A stretch of DNA of 64,000 bases from Aporrectodea caliginosa (lineage: Eukaryota > Annelida > Clitellata > Crassiclitellata > Lumbricidae). The first letter of the stretch is position 1, and every line of letters begins with the position of its first letter. The stretch covers positions 429,501 through 493,500 of the forward strand of contig JACEVL010000334.1 of NCBI GenBank assembly GCA_020284085.1, written 5' to 3'. The translations under genes and the position numbers were made by a program. The notes beneath the pieces are model-generated. The model did not search any database. It saw only the letters and a list, made by a program, of their open reading frames with translations, and was not told where the DNA came from. Positions 44,806 to 56,224 of this stretch are shown piece by piece.

Positions 44806-45045
44806 TGTATGTATGTATGTATGTATGTATGAGCACTTGTTATAGCGCCCCTTCAAGATTTCTACTCAGAGGCGCTCCCGACTACAGCGCGGACACTGAA
44901 TCGGAGTTTCACGCCGAAGCGCATGAGCAATTGCGAGTGAAGGACTTTGCCCAGGGTCCCTACGCGGCGGTTTGAGGTGGATTCGAACCCGCAACCCTCC
45001 GGCTGCAAGGCACCGAACATACCCCTACACCACCGCGACCCACAG
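44806..45045 (-). mobile_element. SINE: tRNA head plus L2-like LINE tail
   Basis: On the minus strand: GGTGGTGTAGGGGTATGTTC (A-box region), GGGTTCGAATCCACC (B box), a body with CTTCACTCGCAATTGCTCAT and CGTGAAACTCCGATTCAGTG, then GGGAGCGCCTCTGAGTAG, CTTGAAGGGGCGCTATAACA and a (CATA)n tail. The last 45 bp match the 3' end of the LINE copy at 13918-13965, including the stem-loop. A second copy lies at 63595-63838. Confidence 0.92.
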
Positions 45046-45239
45046 ATATACAAATATGACTGCATTATAGGCTTATGTGAAGGGTTGATTATATACTAAA
45101 ATGCAAAAGCAAGAAGCGACCATTATCTCAATAATGCGGTCATGCGACTTAAGCCTGATTTTGTCAGATCGCAATACAATTATTATATACGTGTTGACGA
45201 ATAGAAAGCAAGATGAGAAAAGAATTCTTGCAGCAGAAA

Positions 45240-45410
45240 CGAGTTGGCTGCCTCCCTCTGGTCCTCCGCTCCCTTCCTAGAACCCCTTCTCAGACATTCC
45301 TCTCTCAACTTAAAATGGCCTATTTGGCCGCGCTGGGATTGGGAGCGCCTCTGAGTAGTTCCCTTGAAGAGGCGCTATATAAATTCAAGTAATGAATGAA
45401 GTAATGAATT
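45240..45410 (+). mobile_element. 5'-truncated L2-like LINE 3' end
   Basis: GGCCGCGCTGGGATTGGGAG, then a perfect nine-pair hairpin AGCGCCTCT (45344-45352) with AGAGGCGCT (45368-45376), TATATAAATTC and an ATGAATGAAGTAATGAAT tail. Confidence 0.85.
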
Positions 45411-45474
45411 AAAGTAATTTCATATGACCGATTTGTATATAGGTTTTTTAGTCGGTATAGATGCAGTGTGGGAT

Positions 45475-45680
45475 ACGGTGGTGTAGCGGTATGTTCCGTG
45501 CCTTGCAACCGGAGGGTCGAAGATTCGAATCTACCTCAAGCCACTGCGTAATGACCCTGGACAAGTTGCTCACCCACAGTTGTCTGTGAGCAAGGCAACG
45601 GGTAACCAACTAACTCATTTAATCTCCGATGGCATTAAAGCCAATGGACCTTGGAACCTTCGGGCAGAGAATCATCATCA
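45475..45680 (+). mobile_element. tRNA-headed SINE, different 3' end
   Basis: Head GGTGGTGTAGCGGTATGTTC and AGATTCGAATCTACC match the head of the 44806 family, but the body soon departs (GGCAACGGGTAACCAACTAA) and ends at an ATC microsatellite instead of the hairpin. It looks like a head shared between two SINE families, or a chimera. Confidence 0.7.
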
Positions 45681-46069
45681 TCATCATGCAGTGATACTGT
45701 GGAAAGACAAATACATTGACATCCATTTCTATATAATAATTATGATAAACACTTTGCTCGCTTCTATGTATATACAGTTGTTCGCTTATATATACAGGCA
45801 ATAGGAAGATATCACAGACCATTATATATATCGAGGATTAATGGTGATTGGCTCTAGCTTCTATTTAACAATGCTGTGTCTAGACAAAGAGTAATTACAG
45901 TAATTACTATCAGACATAGCCCTTATTTATATAAGGGTTATGCAATACCATTTATGCCTGTTATGCATGACACTTATTTATTTAAGGCTCATGCGTAATA
46001 AGGGCCTCTTTTAAAGGGTATTGCAAAGCTGTCTTGCATTTATTAGTATACCAGAGTATTGTTATTACC

Positions 46070-46245
46070 CATTTGTTAAGCGCCATAATTTGATGACCAG
46101 GGATCAATCGATGGCGCTGAGCAATTCTGAGGGAAGGACTTTGCCCAAGGTACATATACACAGTAACCGCCTCAGGGGAGGAGGTTCGAACCCGTGCCCT
46201 CCGCGTTACAAGGCGAGTTAACGCGAAACCCTGCAGTCGGCTATA
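46070..46245 (-). mobile_element. SINE of the (TATTG) family, 3' part lost
   Basis: The minus strand has GTTACAAGGC-region head, GGGTTCGAACCTC as B box, GCGGTTACTGTGTATATGTA and GGCAAAGTCCTTCCCTCAGA. Confidence 0.75.
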
Positions 46246-46330
46246 CCCACAAATATGATTAGCGTTACCCTCCTCCTCTATCCAGGCTTTGGACTGGCGC
46301 CACCCGATTATGGCAGCGATAGAGTTCTAC
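46245..46330 (+). repeat. copy of the GTGGCGGAGTT repeat
   Basis: GATTAGCGTTACCCTCCTCC, CCAGGCTTTGGACTGGCGCC, then GGCAGCGATAGAGTT. Confidence 0.75.
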
Positions 46331-46714
46331 GACGAATCGCTTGAAATAGAAGCTTAGATTATACGCTCTCATGTTACGGACAGCTGTCTCCATGCACTGC
46401 AGGGTCACAGTGGATTGAATCCACCAATGTGAACCCGATTGTTTGCCTATATAGCCCTATACATAAGGAGCAAAGGAAGCCGCCATAGAAATCACATGCA
46501 TGGGTCACCACTGCAGGGAATTGACTCCATGATTTACCGGTCGTATACATGTATATAACTATATATTCAGCATCTAACTCCCGATGCATTAAACTCCGCC
46601 ACTACCGTATACACCTGTGGTATATATATATATATATAGTTAGTGTCAGTCCCAAGCCTCGAGAGCCACACATAGCATCCTAAACCAGCTACGCCGGAGA
46701 ATAGCAGAGATTGG

Positions 46715-46800
46715 ACACGATTAGTTAAATTGCTAGTCGATTAGAATTAGAATTGGCTACTGAAATTTGCTATTAAATCGATTGGAATTAGAATTTGCTC
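46715..46800. repeat. AATCGATTAGAATTAG repeat with unoccupied MITE site
   Basis: GCTAGTCGATTAGAATTAG directly joins GCTACTGAAATTTGCT, the arrangement expected before insertion of the 37783-38145 MITE. Confidence 0.8.
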
Positions 46801-47061
46801 GCTCTCTTGATTCAGTTGACTATATACTATACTATAGCCAACTCTTGCCGATACTTTCCCACATAATTATGAAATACCGTTGTATCTCACAGATTTGCGA
46901 GCTAATGGCGCTAACGCAAATACGAGATTTTCATCAGATTACATGTATACTTTGCCGCTTCCACAAATGCCAAAGAAATGTTGGTTGAGGCAGGGAAACG
47001 AGTTTTGTGCGAGTGAACTCACTGGTGCCGCGCCTCTGCAGGGAATTGACGACACACATGT

Positions 47062-47148
47062 GATTACAAGGATCATTAGCGTCGCCCTCCTCCTTCATCC
47101 AGGCTGGGGAGTGGTACTATAGGGCACGGACAGTGCAGTGGCGGAGTT
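47062..47148 (+). repeat. copy of the GTGGCGGAGTT repeat
   Basis: CATTAGCGTCGCCCTCCTCC, TTCATCCAGGCTGGGGAGTG, then GCAGTGGCGGAGTTT. Confidence 0.8.
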
Positions 47149-47799
47149 TCTACATGCAGTATATAGAGACTATATAGACGATATAGATACGGGTTTCTGA
47201 AAATGAGATACGCGTCACTATTTACAAAAATGATGCTTTGAGGTCTAATGCATGAATGCATGACATCTCTCTGTTCGTTGCTTCACTCTCATTAGTGTCG
47301 GGTTTTCGATGCCGCATTTGTCGAAAGATGGCCTGGTATTTGTATTCGTCATCGACAGGCTGGACTACTCTTATAACTCCCTTCTTCCAAATACCACCTT
47401 TCTTCGGCGGGAGCCAAACGTCTTCGTGGTCGACCATCCGCCGTTTGGTAAATTGGTGTTATAAGTGAAGCACTGAAATGGTGATGCGTGTGAGATTGTG
47501 TGGTGTGCATATGTGTGTATGTGTGTGTTTTGTGTGTGTGTGTGGGGGGAAGTGTGTATGTGTGTTTACCTGCTTTTGTATGCATCTTGTATATACTTAC
47601 CCGTGACGAAGATCATCAGATTCCCAAGGGTCATCTTAATGCAATGAGCTGCATATGTATACATTATATAATTTCGTATAATTGAATAGGACTTTGGATA
47701 ATGGATATTGCTTAATATACATGCACCACATGCATGACACAGAGACTGAGAGAGATAGAGGGGCAGAGGGAGGGCGATCTGGCACGCGCGCGCACGCAG

Positions 47800-47995
47800 G
47801 CACGCACGCACACACAGACAGAGAGACAGATAGAGAGACAGATAGAGAGACAGACAGAGACAGACAGAGATAGAGGAGAGGGGAGGAGGGAGGGAGGGAG
47901 GGGAGGAGAGGAGAGGAGGAGAGGAGAGGAGAGGAGAGGAGAGGAGAGGAGAGGAGAGGAGAGGAGAGGAGAGGAGAGGAGAGGAGAGATGTGTA
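47800..47995. repeat. GACA microsatellite and (GGAGA)n
   Basis: AGACAGATAGAG repeats turning into about 20 GAGGA pentamers (47900-47990). Confidence 0.97.
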
Positions 47996-48034
47996 ATGTA
48001 TATCGAAAATTGGATGACATCACCTATCGTTCGG

Positions 48035-48046
48035 TGCGCATGCGCC
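48035..48046. promoter_or_regulatory. NRF1-like palindromic site
   Basis: TGCGCATGCGCC is one base short of the full NRF1 palindrome. About 150 bp downstream GAGCCATGGCTGCC (48182-48195) is a strong start context opening a 46-codon frame that ends in a GGATGGATGGA repeat. Whether a gene starts here is unknown. Confidence 0.4.
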
Positions 48047-48414
48047 AGAGTCGTCTTGTCCTGTCGTATAATGAGATGCTGTGGCTTGATTGCAGGCGGG
48101 CCGTGGCACTCGGTGGACATCATACAGCTACGGAGCAGCTGCAGCAGTCTGCGGCTGCATGCGGCCACTGCCAGCGAAATAGGAGCCATGGCTGCCTGCA
48201 TGCTCGGCGTCCGTGTTGTATTGATTTTTCAATCAAAACAGCTGGACTTACGGATGGATGGATGGAGAGATGGATGGAAGGATGCAGAGGCAGGATTCCA
48301 GGAGGCGACTGCAGAAGCAGATGGGTAGACGATGATGAGGATCCTGGGCGCCAGAGGAGATGTTAAGGGACAACGCCCGGAGCATCTGGAATACATATGG
48401 ACACGCAGCTAGTG

Positions 48415-48417
<3 letters not shown>

Positions 48418-48496
<79 letters not shown>

Positions 48497-48680
48497 AGTA
48501 TATGTGTATATAATTATATACTCCACCTGGTGCTGGTGGATTATATATATATATTATATGGAGTATATGTGTATATATATATACTCCACCTGGTGCTGGT
48601 GCATTATATATATGTATGTATGACTTGTATGTATGTATGTATGTATGTATGTATGTATGTATATATATACTCCACCAGTT
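48418..48680. repeat. (TA)n microsatellite and 67-bp hairpin repeat
   Basis: About 38 TA units, then two tandem copies of a unit with GGAGTATATGTGTATA, its near-complement TATATACTCC and CACCTGGTGCTGGTG. A third partial ATACTCCACCAG follows a GTAT run. Each unit can fold into a GGAGTATAT/ATATACTCC hairpin. Confidence 0.9.
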
Positions 48681-49139
48681 CTTTGGTCTACATATCCTTC
48701 TCCCGTAAGATGCTATAACAGCACGGAGAGAGAAGGGTAGGGCGATCTGGCCTTTGCCTTTCGGGTCGCTGGACCATGTCCATGGAACAGTCTTCCTGCA
48801 CCTATTTCTGTTATCAGAAACAGTATAAAATGCACTTGTTACGTAACTCGGAGCATTAGGATTTGCGCTGACGGTATAGGCAGTTTTGTAAAGCAGAAGT
48901 AGTTTGGTATACCGACGATGTTATATAAATTGTTGTAACTATAGCCTTTTACGATTACAAGAGGAGGTGCTTGGAAAAAGAATACATATATATATAGAAG
49001 AGGATGCCAAATGGAGGCAGCTAAAAACAGGATACCATAAGGATGATGTTAGGAGTGGATTAAAGAACACCGAAATGAAGATGATATGGTATACGATTAT
49101 TGCCGGAAGGAGTGATTGTTGATACAAGGGATCTTCGCT

Positions 49140-49350
49140 GCCAATAGCTATCGGAAAAAATCTTTGAATTTATCAGCCATTACTTCAGCATCACTAACCA
49201 CTTCACCCGCGATGTTTACACGATCGATATTGCATAGGTGCCAGTATTATCGGCTTCTATATATAGGAATGAGCAAATGATGCTCCAAGTTCTTTTGAGG
49301 TTGTCCATGGCTATATACTTATACTGAAAGAATTCAGCGATAGTCATGAA
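49140..49350 (-). pseudogene. LINE ORF2 linker fragment
   Basis: The minus strand reads D-N-L-K-R-T-W-S-I-I and, past a stop, G-E-V-V-S-D-A-E-V-M-A-D-K-F-K-D-F-F. The K-x-T-W then G-x-V-x-D-x-x-x-x-A-x-x-F-x-x-x-F order is the linker between endonuclease and RT of CR1/jockey elements. It is a different element from the LINE that follows, in opposite orientation. Confidence 0.65.
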
Positions 49351-49777
49351 GATCCTATGGAAAAAACGCACCCGAAAAGATGGCGATTTACTTTATTTAT
49401 CTCTCCGATGAACCGAAGTTTATCTAAATTCTACCAAGTTCACCCAAAGTTTAGCTTTACTTGTTCACGTCTTCTTATGCGTACGATATACGGATTTTGT
49501 CAGTTCGTGACTTAGCCGGATAGGCTAATAGTCTTGTTTTATTTGCGGTTGGACATTTACACTCGACGCTGTCTTACTCGGATCTGGTCAGGTGATTTCA
49601 CCCACTTCTGACTCGAAATGCAGGCACCTTGACTATCTATGCAAGCTGCCACGGAGGTTGCTGAAGGCTTATTTGTGCGAACTATGAACTAACCACCAAT
49701 TAACCACGCTCAGCTTCGTCATTTTGTTCATCACGTCGTCGTTCACTACCAAAATCTGTTAGGCATCGTTTTTCTCT

Positions 49778-50674
49778 ATGGCTGACAAAAGTGGGACTAG
49801 GAAAAACAAAAAGGACGACAAAAAGGACGATGTGACTGACTTCAAGTTACCCATCGAAGGTGCAGCCTCCTGGTCGGACCTGTCGCTGCTGATAGAGCGA
49901 ACTGTTGCCCAGGCCGTGAATAAGTCACTCTCGGATGCAATGGCGAAGGTTCATACGGAAATCAAGGATTTGAAAACTCAAATTACATCATTCGATCTTA
50001 AACTTTCCACAGTAACCAAAGACATCTCCTCAACTCTTGAGTCTCTCGCCGGACGTGTTACAACCACTGAAGAACAGTTGGCCTCCCTAACTCAGAGCAC
50101 TACATCCGACCAGCTGAAACTGGAATTACACTCCGAAAGACTTGCTGCAATAGACTTGTCCATAGTCAAAAATTCGGATGAAAACAATCGTCTCTGCAAA
50201 GCCGTTAATGAAATGGATCAACTGACTCGCTCGCTCAATCTACGCATTACGGGCCTAACTGTGAGCCCTCAAACAGCTGAAAAAGAAATTTTCTCATTCT
50301 TCAGAGACAGGCTCAACTATACTGATATAGTGCCGGAGGATATTACCAATGTGATGATTCTGGGCAAGAATACTACCTCATCAGCTTCCCAATCATCAGG
50401 CTTCTCGGCCACATCAGTTATTGTCTCATTCTGCAGAAGAACGGTCCGTGACGCCATCCTACGATGTCGACGTATTCTCAAGGGATCCAAGGTGGGCATC
50501 TCCGAGGACCTCACTCCGATTAATGCACATTTCATCTCATCACACCGCAAAGACCCAAGAATTTTCAGAATCTGGTCATGGAATGGGAAAATTTATGCAA
50601 CAACTGCCAAAGATGGGCCTAAGAAACTGCTGAATCCGACAATCCCAATTGCAGACCAACTGGGAGTGACCTAA
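49778..50674 (+). CDS. LINE ORF1 protein (coiled coil, RRM-like, C-terminal domain)
   Basis: 298 codons from CTCTATGGC to a TAA stop. Residues 1-25 are strongly basic and acidic (K-K-D-D-K-K-D-D). Residues about 45-155 form a heptad-rich coiled coil (I-K-D-L-K-T-Q-I and T-T-T-E-E-Q-L). S-L-N-L-R-I-T-G-L at 152-160 starts an RRM-like fold, and about 236-298 (G-S-K-V-G-I-S-E-D-L-T-P) resembles the L1 ORF1p C-terminal domain. Such proteins trimerise, bind the element RNA and act as chaperones in the retrotransposition particle. No CCHC knuckle is seen. The frame is intact. The 620-bp gap to ORF2 is unusually long. Confidence 0.85.
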   Translation: MADKSGTRKNKKDDKKDDVTDFKLPIEGAASWSDLSLLIERTVAQAVNKSLSDAMAKVHTEIKDLKTQITSFDLKLSTVTKDISSTLESLAGRVTTTEEQLASLTQSTTSDQLKLELHSERLAAIDLSIVKNSDENNRLCKAVNEMDQLTRSLNLRITGLTVSPQTAEKEIFSFFRDRLNYTDIVPEDITNVMILGKNTTSSASQSSGFSATSVIVSFCRRTVRDAILRCRRILKGSKVGISEDLTPINAHFISSHRKDPRIFRIWSWNGKIYATTAKDGPKKLLNPTIPIADQLGVT

Positions 50675-51293
50675 TTAACCTCGCTGTGTCTCCCTCTCTC
50701 GCGTTGTGACCGCTTTATCTTCATCCATAGTTGGAGACCTGGACCTATGAACCCACCAGCGTTTCGATGCCCTACTGAAAATCTACAGTATCCGTGACTG
50801 TTCTTCTTTGTGGATATTTTTCGTGTCACAGTCAACGTTTCTCAGTCAACATTTCACTGGATCTACATGGATATTTTCCGGGTCATAGTCTTCGTTTCTC
50901 TGGATCTATATGGTCCTCCGGCGCATACCTGTCTACGGAACTGACCTCTCTGAAGGTTTTATCTAGTGTTGTTGTGTATTTGCCTCGCACTCTGTGGTTT
51001 GCTTGCTCTTTTCTTTTTTGTCATTTTCATGTTTTTGCAAGTATATTCTAACTTTTTTGTTATTATCTCGGGCAAAAGCTCTTGCCCTATTTTTGTTTCA
51101 TTGCATATTATTTTTGTAATGTACGAGTTAAACCCCGACTGCTACTTATCAATGGTTGTTAAATTAGAACTGTTTGCTACTACTTCATCAGATGTTCATA
51201 CTAGGTGTGTAATGCTTTTATCTCACTTAATACCTTGGGCTACTTTCCCCACCCATGAATTGAGATTCTTTCTGATCTATTACTGTCACATAC

Positions 51294-54200
51294 ATGCATA
51301 TGGCTGAAAGTTTACTTAATGTTTTGGCCACAAGTGATGCTCCTTGGAGCCACACTGCCACATATAATCTATGTTCATGTCAGCCCTCAGCCATTCACCT
51401 TACTCACCAATCTAGCACTCCAACCCTATGTAATTATTGTATTAGTAGGTTAATGCCATTTTATGATGTCAGCTTAGATCCTGAGCTCCTATCAGTAACT
51501 AACCTCCTTAGCCCAACTCTTACTTTGCTCCCACCCCCTGCTGGGGATCCTCTTAACTCATTGACTAGAGCTAGCACCACCTGTATTGGCTTGAATGATG
51601 AGACTGACCCTGATGCTAATCTCCTAGCTCCTCTAATAAGATCCTCTTCCAATTATTACCTAGAAAACCAATTTAATGACCTGATCAGGAAGCATGGATT
51701 ACAGGATAACCTCAAAATTATCCATCTCAATATTCGTAGTTATAATAAAAATAGCTCCGAATTTTGGAATTACCTTAATAGTCTGGAAGCCCATTTTGGC
51801 ATTATTGCTCTAACTGAGACTTGGACCACCGTAGCCACTGAAGGTGGACTTAATTGCTCGGGCTACAAGACTTTTACTAAATCTCGCACTACTAGTAATG
51901 GCGGTGGTCTTGCCTTACTTATTGACCAGAAATTCTCTTCCTGGGCCCTTGATGTCAAATTCTGCCCAATTAGTCCTATTGAGTTCTTGTTTGTTAACAT
52001 CTCCCTACCTGATCACAAGGATATCATTATTGGTGTAATTTACAGACCTCCCAAATCTGACCCTAGACTATTCAACACTGACCTCGAATCCTTACTTTTA
52101 TATCTTAATAAATTGCACAAACCCTGTTATTTATGTGGTGATTTTAATATCGATCTACTCAATATTGATTCTCATTTTTCTTCCAATGTGTTTCTTGACA
52201 CCATGTCCTCCTCTTTTTTTCATCCTCTTATCACTCAGCCTACCAGACTCACCCTACACTCGTCAACACTAATCGATAACATTTTTACCAATGTACTTTC
52301 CTATAAAGAACTTCCTGGAATCTTCCAAACAGACATTAGTGACCATTTTCCTGTATTTGTTATTCTTGACTGGGAACTTCCGCCTTTGGCTAAATCCAAG
52401 TTTATCACTTACCGTCCGAATAATGAACTAGCTCATCTTAATTTCCAATCCATGCTTGATAATGAATACTGGTCTGATGTTCTTCAGGTGGACTGCCCAA
52501 ATACTATACTCTGCTTAATCAATGATAAAATATTTGATATGTATAATACTTGTTTCCCGCTCACCACCCGTAAAGTCAGGATCTATAAAACTAAGCTTAG
52601 GCCATGGATGACCTCTGCTCTTTTGAAATCTTGCAAAACTAAAAATAAACTATATAAAATTTACCTTCGACAAAAAACGGAGGAATCTTTAATTAACTAC
52701 AAAAAATATAAAAATAAGCTCACGTTGCTATTACGTAATAGTGAAAGACTCTATTATGCCAGTATGTTTGAACTTCATAACAATAACCTCCGCAAAACTT
52801 GGAAACTTATTAAACAAGCCATGGGCCATTCCACTTCCCTCCAAATGAATGTTCCTCTCTGTATTGATAATCAACTGACCTCTGATCCTTCTCTTATTGC
52901 TAGGGAATTCAACAAGTTTTTGTGGGCATTGGACCCAATATGGCGACCAATATTCCTTCTACTTCTAGTAACTACAAGGACTATTTAAAGGACTCTAATC
53001 CTAACTCTCTCTTTTTTGCTCCTACCAACGAATATGAAATATTTAATATTATCTCTGATCTTAAGTTAACTAGCCCTACCTCCTCTTCAGATTTCTCTGT
53101 TCAGCTGCTTAAACGTTATGCTTCCTATTTATCTTTGCCGTTGGCTCATTTGATCAACCAGTCTATCGGCCAGGGCATTGTTCCTGACTTAATGAAGATT
53201 GCCAAAGTTATTCCTATATTCAAATCTGGTAGCTCTCAAGATATGACTAACTATCGTCCCATATCGACTTTGACTAGTTTCTCTAAGATACTTGAAAAGA
53301 TTGTCCATAAAAGATTATATGATTTCCTAGACGTGAACCAGATTTTATATGATAACCAGTTCGGCTTTCGAAGGAATCATTCCACTGCTTTGGCTATCCT
53401 TGAAACCATTGACCGTATTTCGGAATCTATGGATTCTCATAAACAAACACTGGGTGTTTTCCTCGATCTTTCTAAAGCCTTCGATTCGATCCGGCATGAT
53501 ATCCTTTTGGACAAACTATCACATTATGGCATTCGTGGCTTACCATTGGAATGGTTTGGTTCTTTTCTTACTAACAGATTCCAGTTTGTCTCTTATGCTG
53601 GCGCCATTTCTGACCTACTTCCCATTCTCTGTGGGGTTCCCCAGGGGTCCATACTTGGCCCTCTACTTTTCTTAATCTATATTAATGATGTTTCTCATTC
53701 CTCTAAGACCCTTACTTTTATACTCTTTGCTGATGACACGTCTGCCTTTCTTTCCTCGTCCAGAGTGCTGCATCTTTTCCAGGACATGACTCTCGAACTT
53801 AATCATCTTTCCAACTGGTTCTGTGCTAACTTTTTATTACTTAATATAAAGAAATCTAATTATGTTTTGTTCAGTGGTCCTAGGACCACCTACACTGACC
53901 TAAATATACAACCCCTACTAATAAATTCTGTTGAACTGAAACGTGTTCCTAATGTAAAATTTTTAGGTGTTATTCTTGACGAACACTTGACTTGGCATGA
54001 CCATATTTTGATGGTTAAAAACAAAGTATCTAAGGTGATGGGCATTATTAACACACTCAAGTGGAAGCTGCCTACTGGAATCCTAAGGAATTTATATAAT
54101 TCGCTTATGCTGCCCTACCTAACGTACTGTACTACTGCTTGGGCTGGAGGCTCTCCTAATCGCCTTAAACCTATTTTTTTACTCCAGAAGAGATCGATTA

Positions 54201-54562
54201 GAATCATTGCTGGTGTACATTACCTTGCCCATAGTTCCCCACTATTCAAATCTCTCAATTTACTCTCCATATATGATATTTATCGTCATCAACTGGCCAC
54301 TCTTATGTATAGGCATCAGATGGGTCTTCTTCCTCCCATATTTAAAAATTTTTTCACAACTAATTCTGACCTCCACCAATATAATACACGTAAGAAGCAC
54401 GATTATCGATCTGCGTTATCTAGAATTGGGGCTCGCTCTTCCTCGGTTCGTATCACGGGTCCCAAACTATGGAATTCTATTGATCCTTCTGTACGATCTG
54501 CCCTTTCTCTCTCATTCTTTAAATATACTTTTAAATCCTTATTGGTCTCCCAGTACTTCTAA
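51294..54562 (+). pseudogene. LINE ORF2: AP endonuclease and reverse transcriptase, one frameshift
   Basis: The first part (51294-52988 as read) carries a complete apurinic-like endonuclease: H-L-N-I-R-S at residues 144-149, L-T-E-T-W at 173-177, Y-R-P-P at 250-253, G-D-F-N-I-D at 282-287 and S-D-H at 349-351. At a run of five T (52917-52921) the frame shifts by one base. The second part, open to 54562, has reverse transcriptase with Y-R-P-I-S, L-D-L-S-K-A-F-D-S-I, G-V-P-Q-G-S-I-L-G-P and catalytic F-A-D-D, then a thumb/C-terminal region with W-N-S-I-D-P. The role is target-primed reverse transcription. The single slip in a T-run could be an old mutation, a sequencing error or, less likely, programmed frameshifting. 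Confidence 0.93.
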
Positions 54563-54700
54563 ATTACTTCTAAATTATCCTACTTTACTCGAAATTAATA
54601 TTGTTGACTTCCAGTGATCCTTTCCTGATGTAGCCTTTCTGTTTTTGCTTCTAGTACCACCCTACCCATCTAGTTTTCCTACCTATGGGGATGACTCGAT

Positions 54701-54715
54701 AAGCACTTTGTGCTT
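54701..54715 (+). promoter_or_regulatory. 3' UTR stem-loop of the CR1-like LINE
   Basis: AAGCAC-TTT-GTGCTT, six base pairs and a three-base loop, about 185 bp before the A-rich tail. Possibly an RT recognition hairpin; inferred from position only. Confidence 0.4.
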
Positions 54716-54943
54716 CTTCTCCTCATCAGTTGTTATTCTAGTGCTTATGAACCGATGTATCTTATTATTGCACTGTTTATAACATTAACTTGTCTAGTTA
54801 ACATTTCTGAACATTGTTTTAATGTATATTATGTTTGTTTTTTTTTTTCTATTGAGTTCTTGCTGTTCGCTTATTCAAATAAAAATAAATAAAAAAAATA
54901 AAAATAAAATCAGTCTCGTTACATAACTGTTTAAACTTGTTTC

Positions 54944-55427
54944 CAAAGTTCGACCGTACGTACGGAACGTACGCTATTTTTTCTGCTGAAATGCGTACCG
55001 TACGCGTACGCTATTTTTTGGCTAAATTAATAAATAGCGTACGCTAATTTTTATATTTTTTATTATAGAATTAACAAGGAATAACAAAATTACAAATTAA
55101 AGAATGGAAAACGTTTTAAAACAATTCGTCAGCCTGTTTTATTTCTGTAGATAAAATAATCAAATTATACAAAATAAAAACAAAATAATAATTTACCTCT
55201 TCGCTGAAACGGAACTACAAATAAGAACTGTAAAGTGACGTAATAACGACGAGAAAAAAACGACGAGAAATGAGGAGACAAAATGTGACGTCACGAGAAG
55301 CAACTAATATTAAAGGCTGCTCATACGTACGGAATACGAACGTACCGTACGCGTACGCTATTATTTTTAGTAAATTACGTACCGTACGCGTACGCTATTT
55401 TCTGCTGTAACGTACGGTCGAACTTTG
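54944..55427. mobile_element. hAT-type MITE with 8-bp TSD
   Basis: A 484-bp element. Perfect 18-bp inverted ends CAAAGTTCGACCGTACGT, flanked by perfect CTTGTTTC duplications (54936-54943 and 55428-55435). Both subterminal regions carry several CGTACGCGTACGCTATTTT motifs. The interior is AT-rich and non-coding. It landed about 30 bp beyond the LINE's A-rich tail. Confidence 0.92.
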
Positions 55428-55679
55428 CTTGTTTCTATATTGGCAGTGTATTTAGTTTTATTTTCCTTATGTATGAAGGGTCAGTGCTGCCATGGAAGGG
55501 GATTTTAAGAGGGTGTTAATAATAAGAGCTGGTATTTAAGATGTTTATGCAACGAGATGGTAATAGGCTCGGGATAAGAGGGTATACGTGTTCAGGAAAG
55601 ACTGATGGTAACATGGTGTGGACGATCACTCGTGAGAGAGAGTGAGAAAGAACGAAGCGGAACATGTGGAAGAACGCGC

Positions 55680-55860
55680 GGTGGAGAGGAGAGAGAGAAG
55701 AGGGAGAGGGAGAGGAGAGGGAGAAGGAGAGGGAGAGGGAGAGGGAGAGGGAGAGGAGAGGGGAGAGGGAGAGGGAGGGAGAGGGAGAGGGAGAGGGAGA
55801 GGGAGAGGGAGGGAGAGGGAGAGGGAGAGGGAGAGGAGGTAGGGGGAGGAAGGAGGGAGG
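55680..55860. repeat. (GGGAGA)n purine tract
   Basis: About 25 GGGAGA/GGAGAG units. Confidence 0.97.
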
Positions 55861-55994
55861 TGTGGTGAATATGAGAAACCAGTAACGATCTCGTTGTGGA
55901 TGGACAATCGCAACAGGCGAAGTAAGGATTGTGGTTATGGCCTGCAAGGGAACACCTAAATGTCTCTCGACTTTACAATTATTATGATCGTTAT

Positions 55995-56095
55995 TGTTAA
56001 TAAATAATAATAATAATAATGAAAATAATAATAATATTATTATTTTTATTATTATTATGCCCTGAGGTACTTCATTCCCGAGGGACTTGGAGATT
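55995..56095. repeat. (AAT)n/(ATT)n with CCCTGAGG motif
   Basis: ATAATA then ATTATT runs, followed by GCCCTGAGGTACTTCATTCC and CGAGGGACTTGG, the flank seen at other ATT arrays. Confidence 0.85.
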
Positions 56096-56109
56096 ATTAT
56101 TTAGAGATT

Positions 56110-56134
56110 GTCATCATCGTCGTCGTCGTCATCG

Positions 56135-56224
<90 letters not shown>

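Larger units (their letters stand above)
49400..54912 (+). mobile_element. nearly intact CR1/jockey-superfamily LINE
   Basis: Two ORFs preceded by about 380 bp of probable 5' UTR (left end not fixed) and followed by a 350-bp 3' UTR ending in an A-rich AAATAAA tail. Coding sequence is intact except for one frameshift, so the insertion should be recent. Endonuclease and RT motifs are of the CR1/Rex1/Daphne type; ORF1 is L1-ORF1-like in layout. I find no clear target duplication. Confidence 0.88.
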
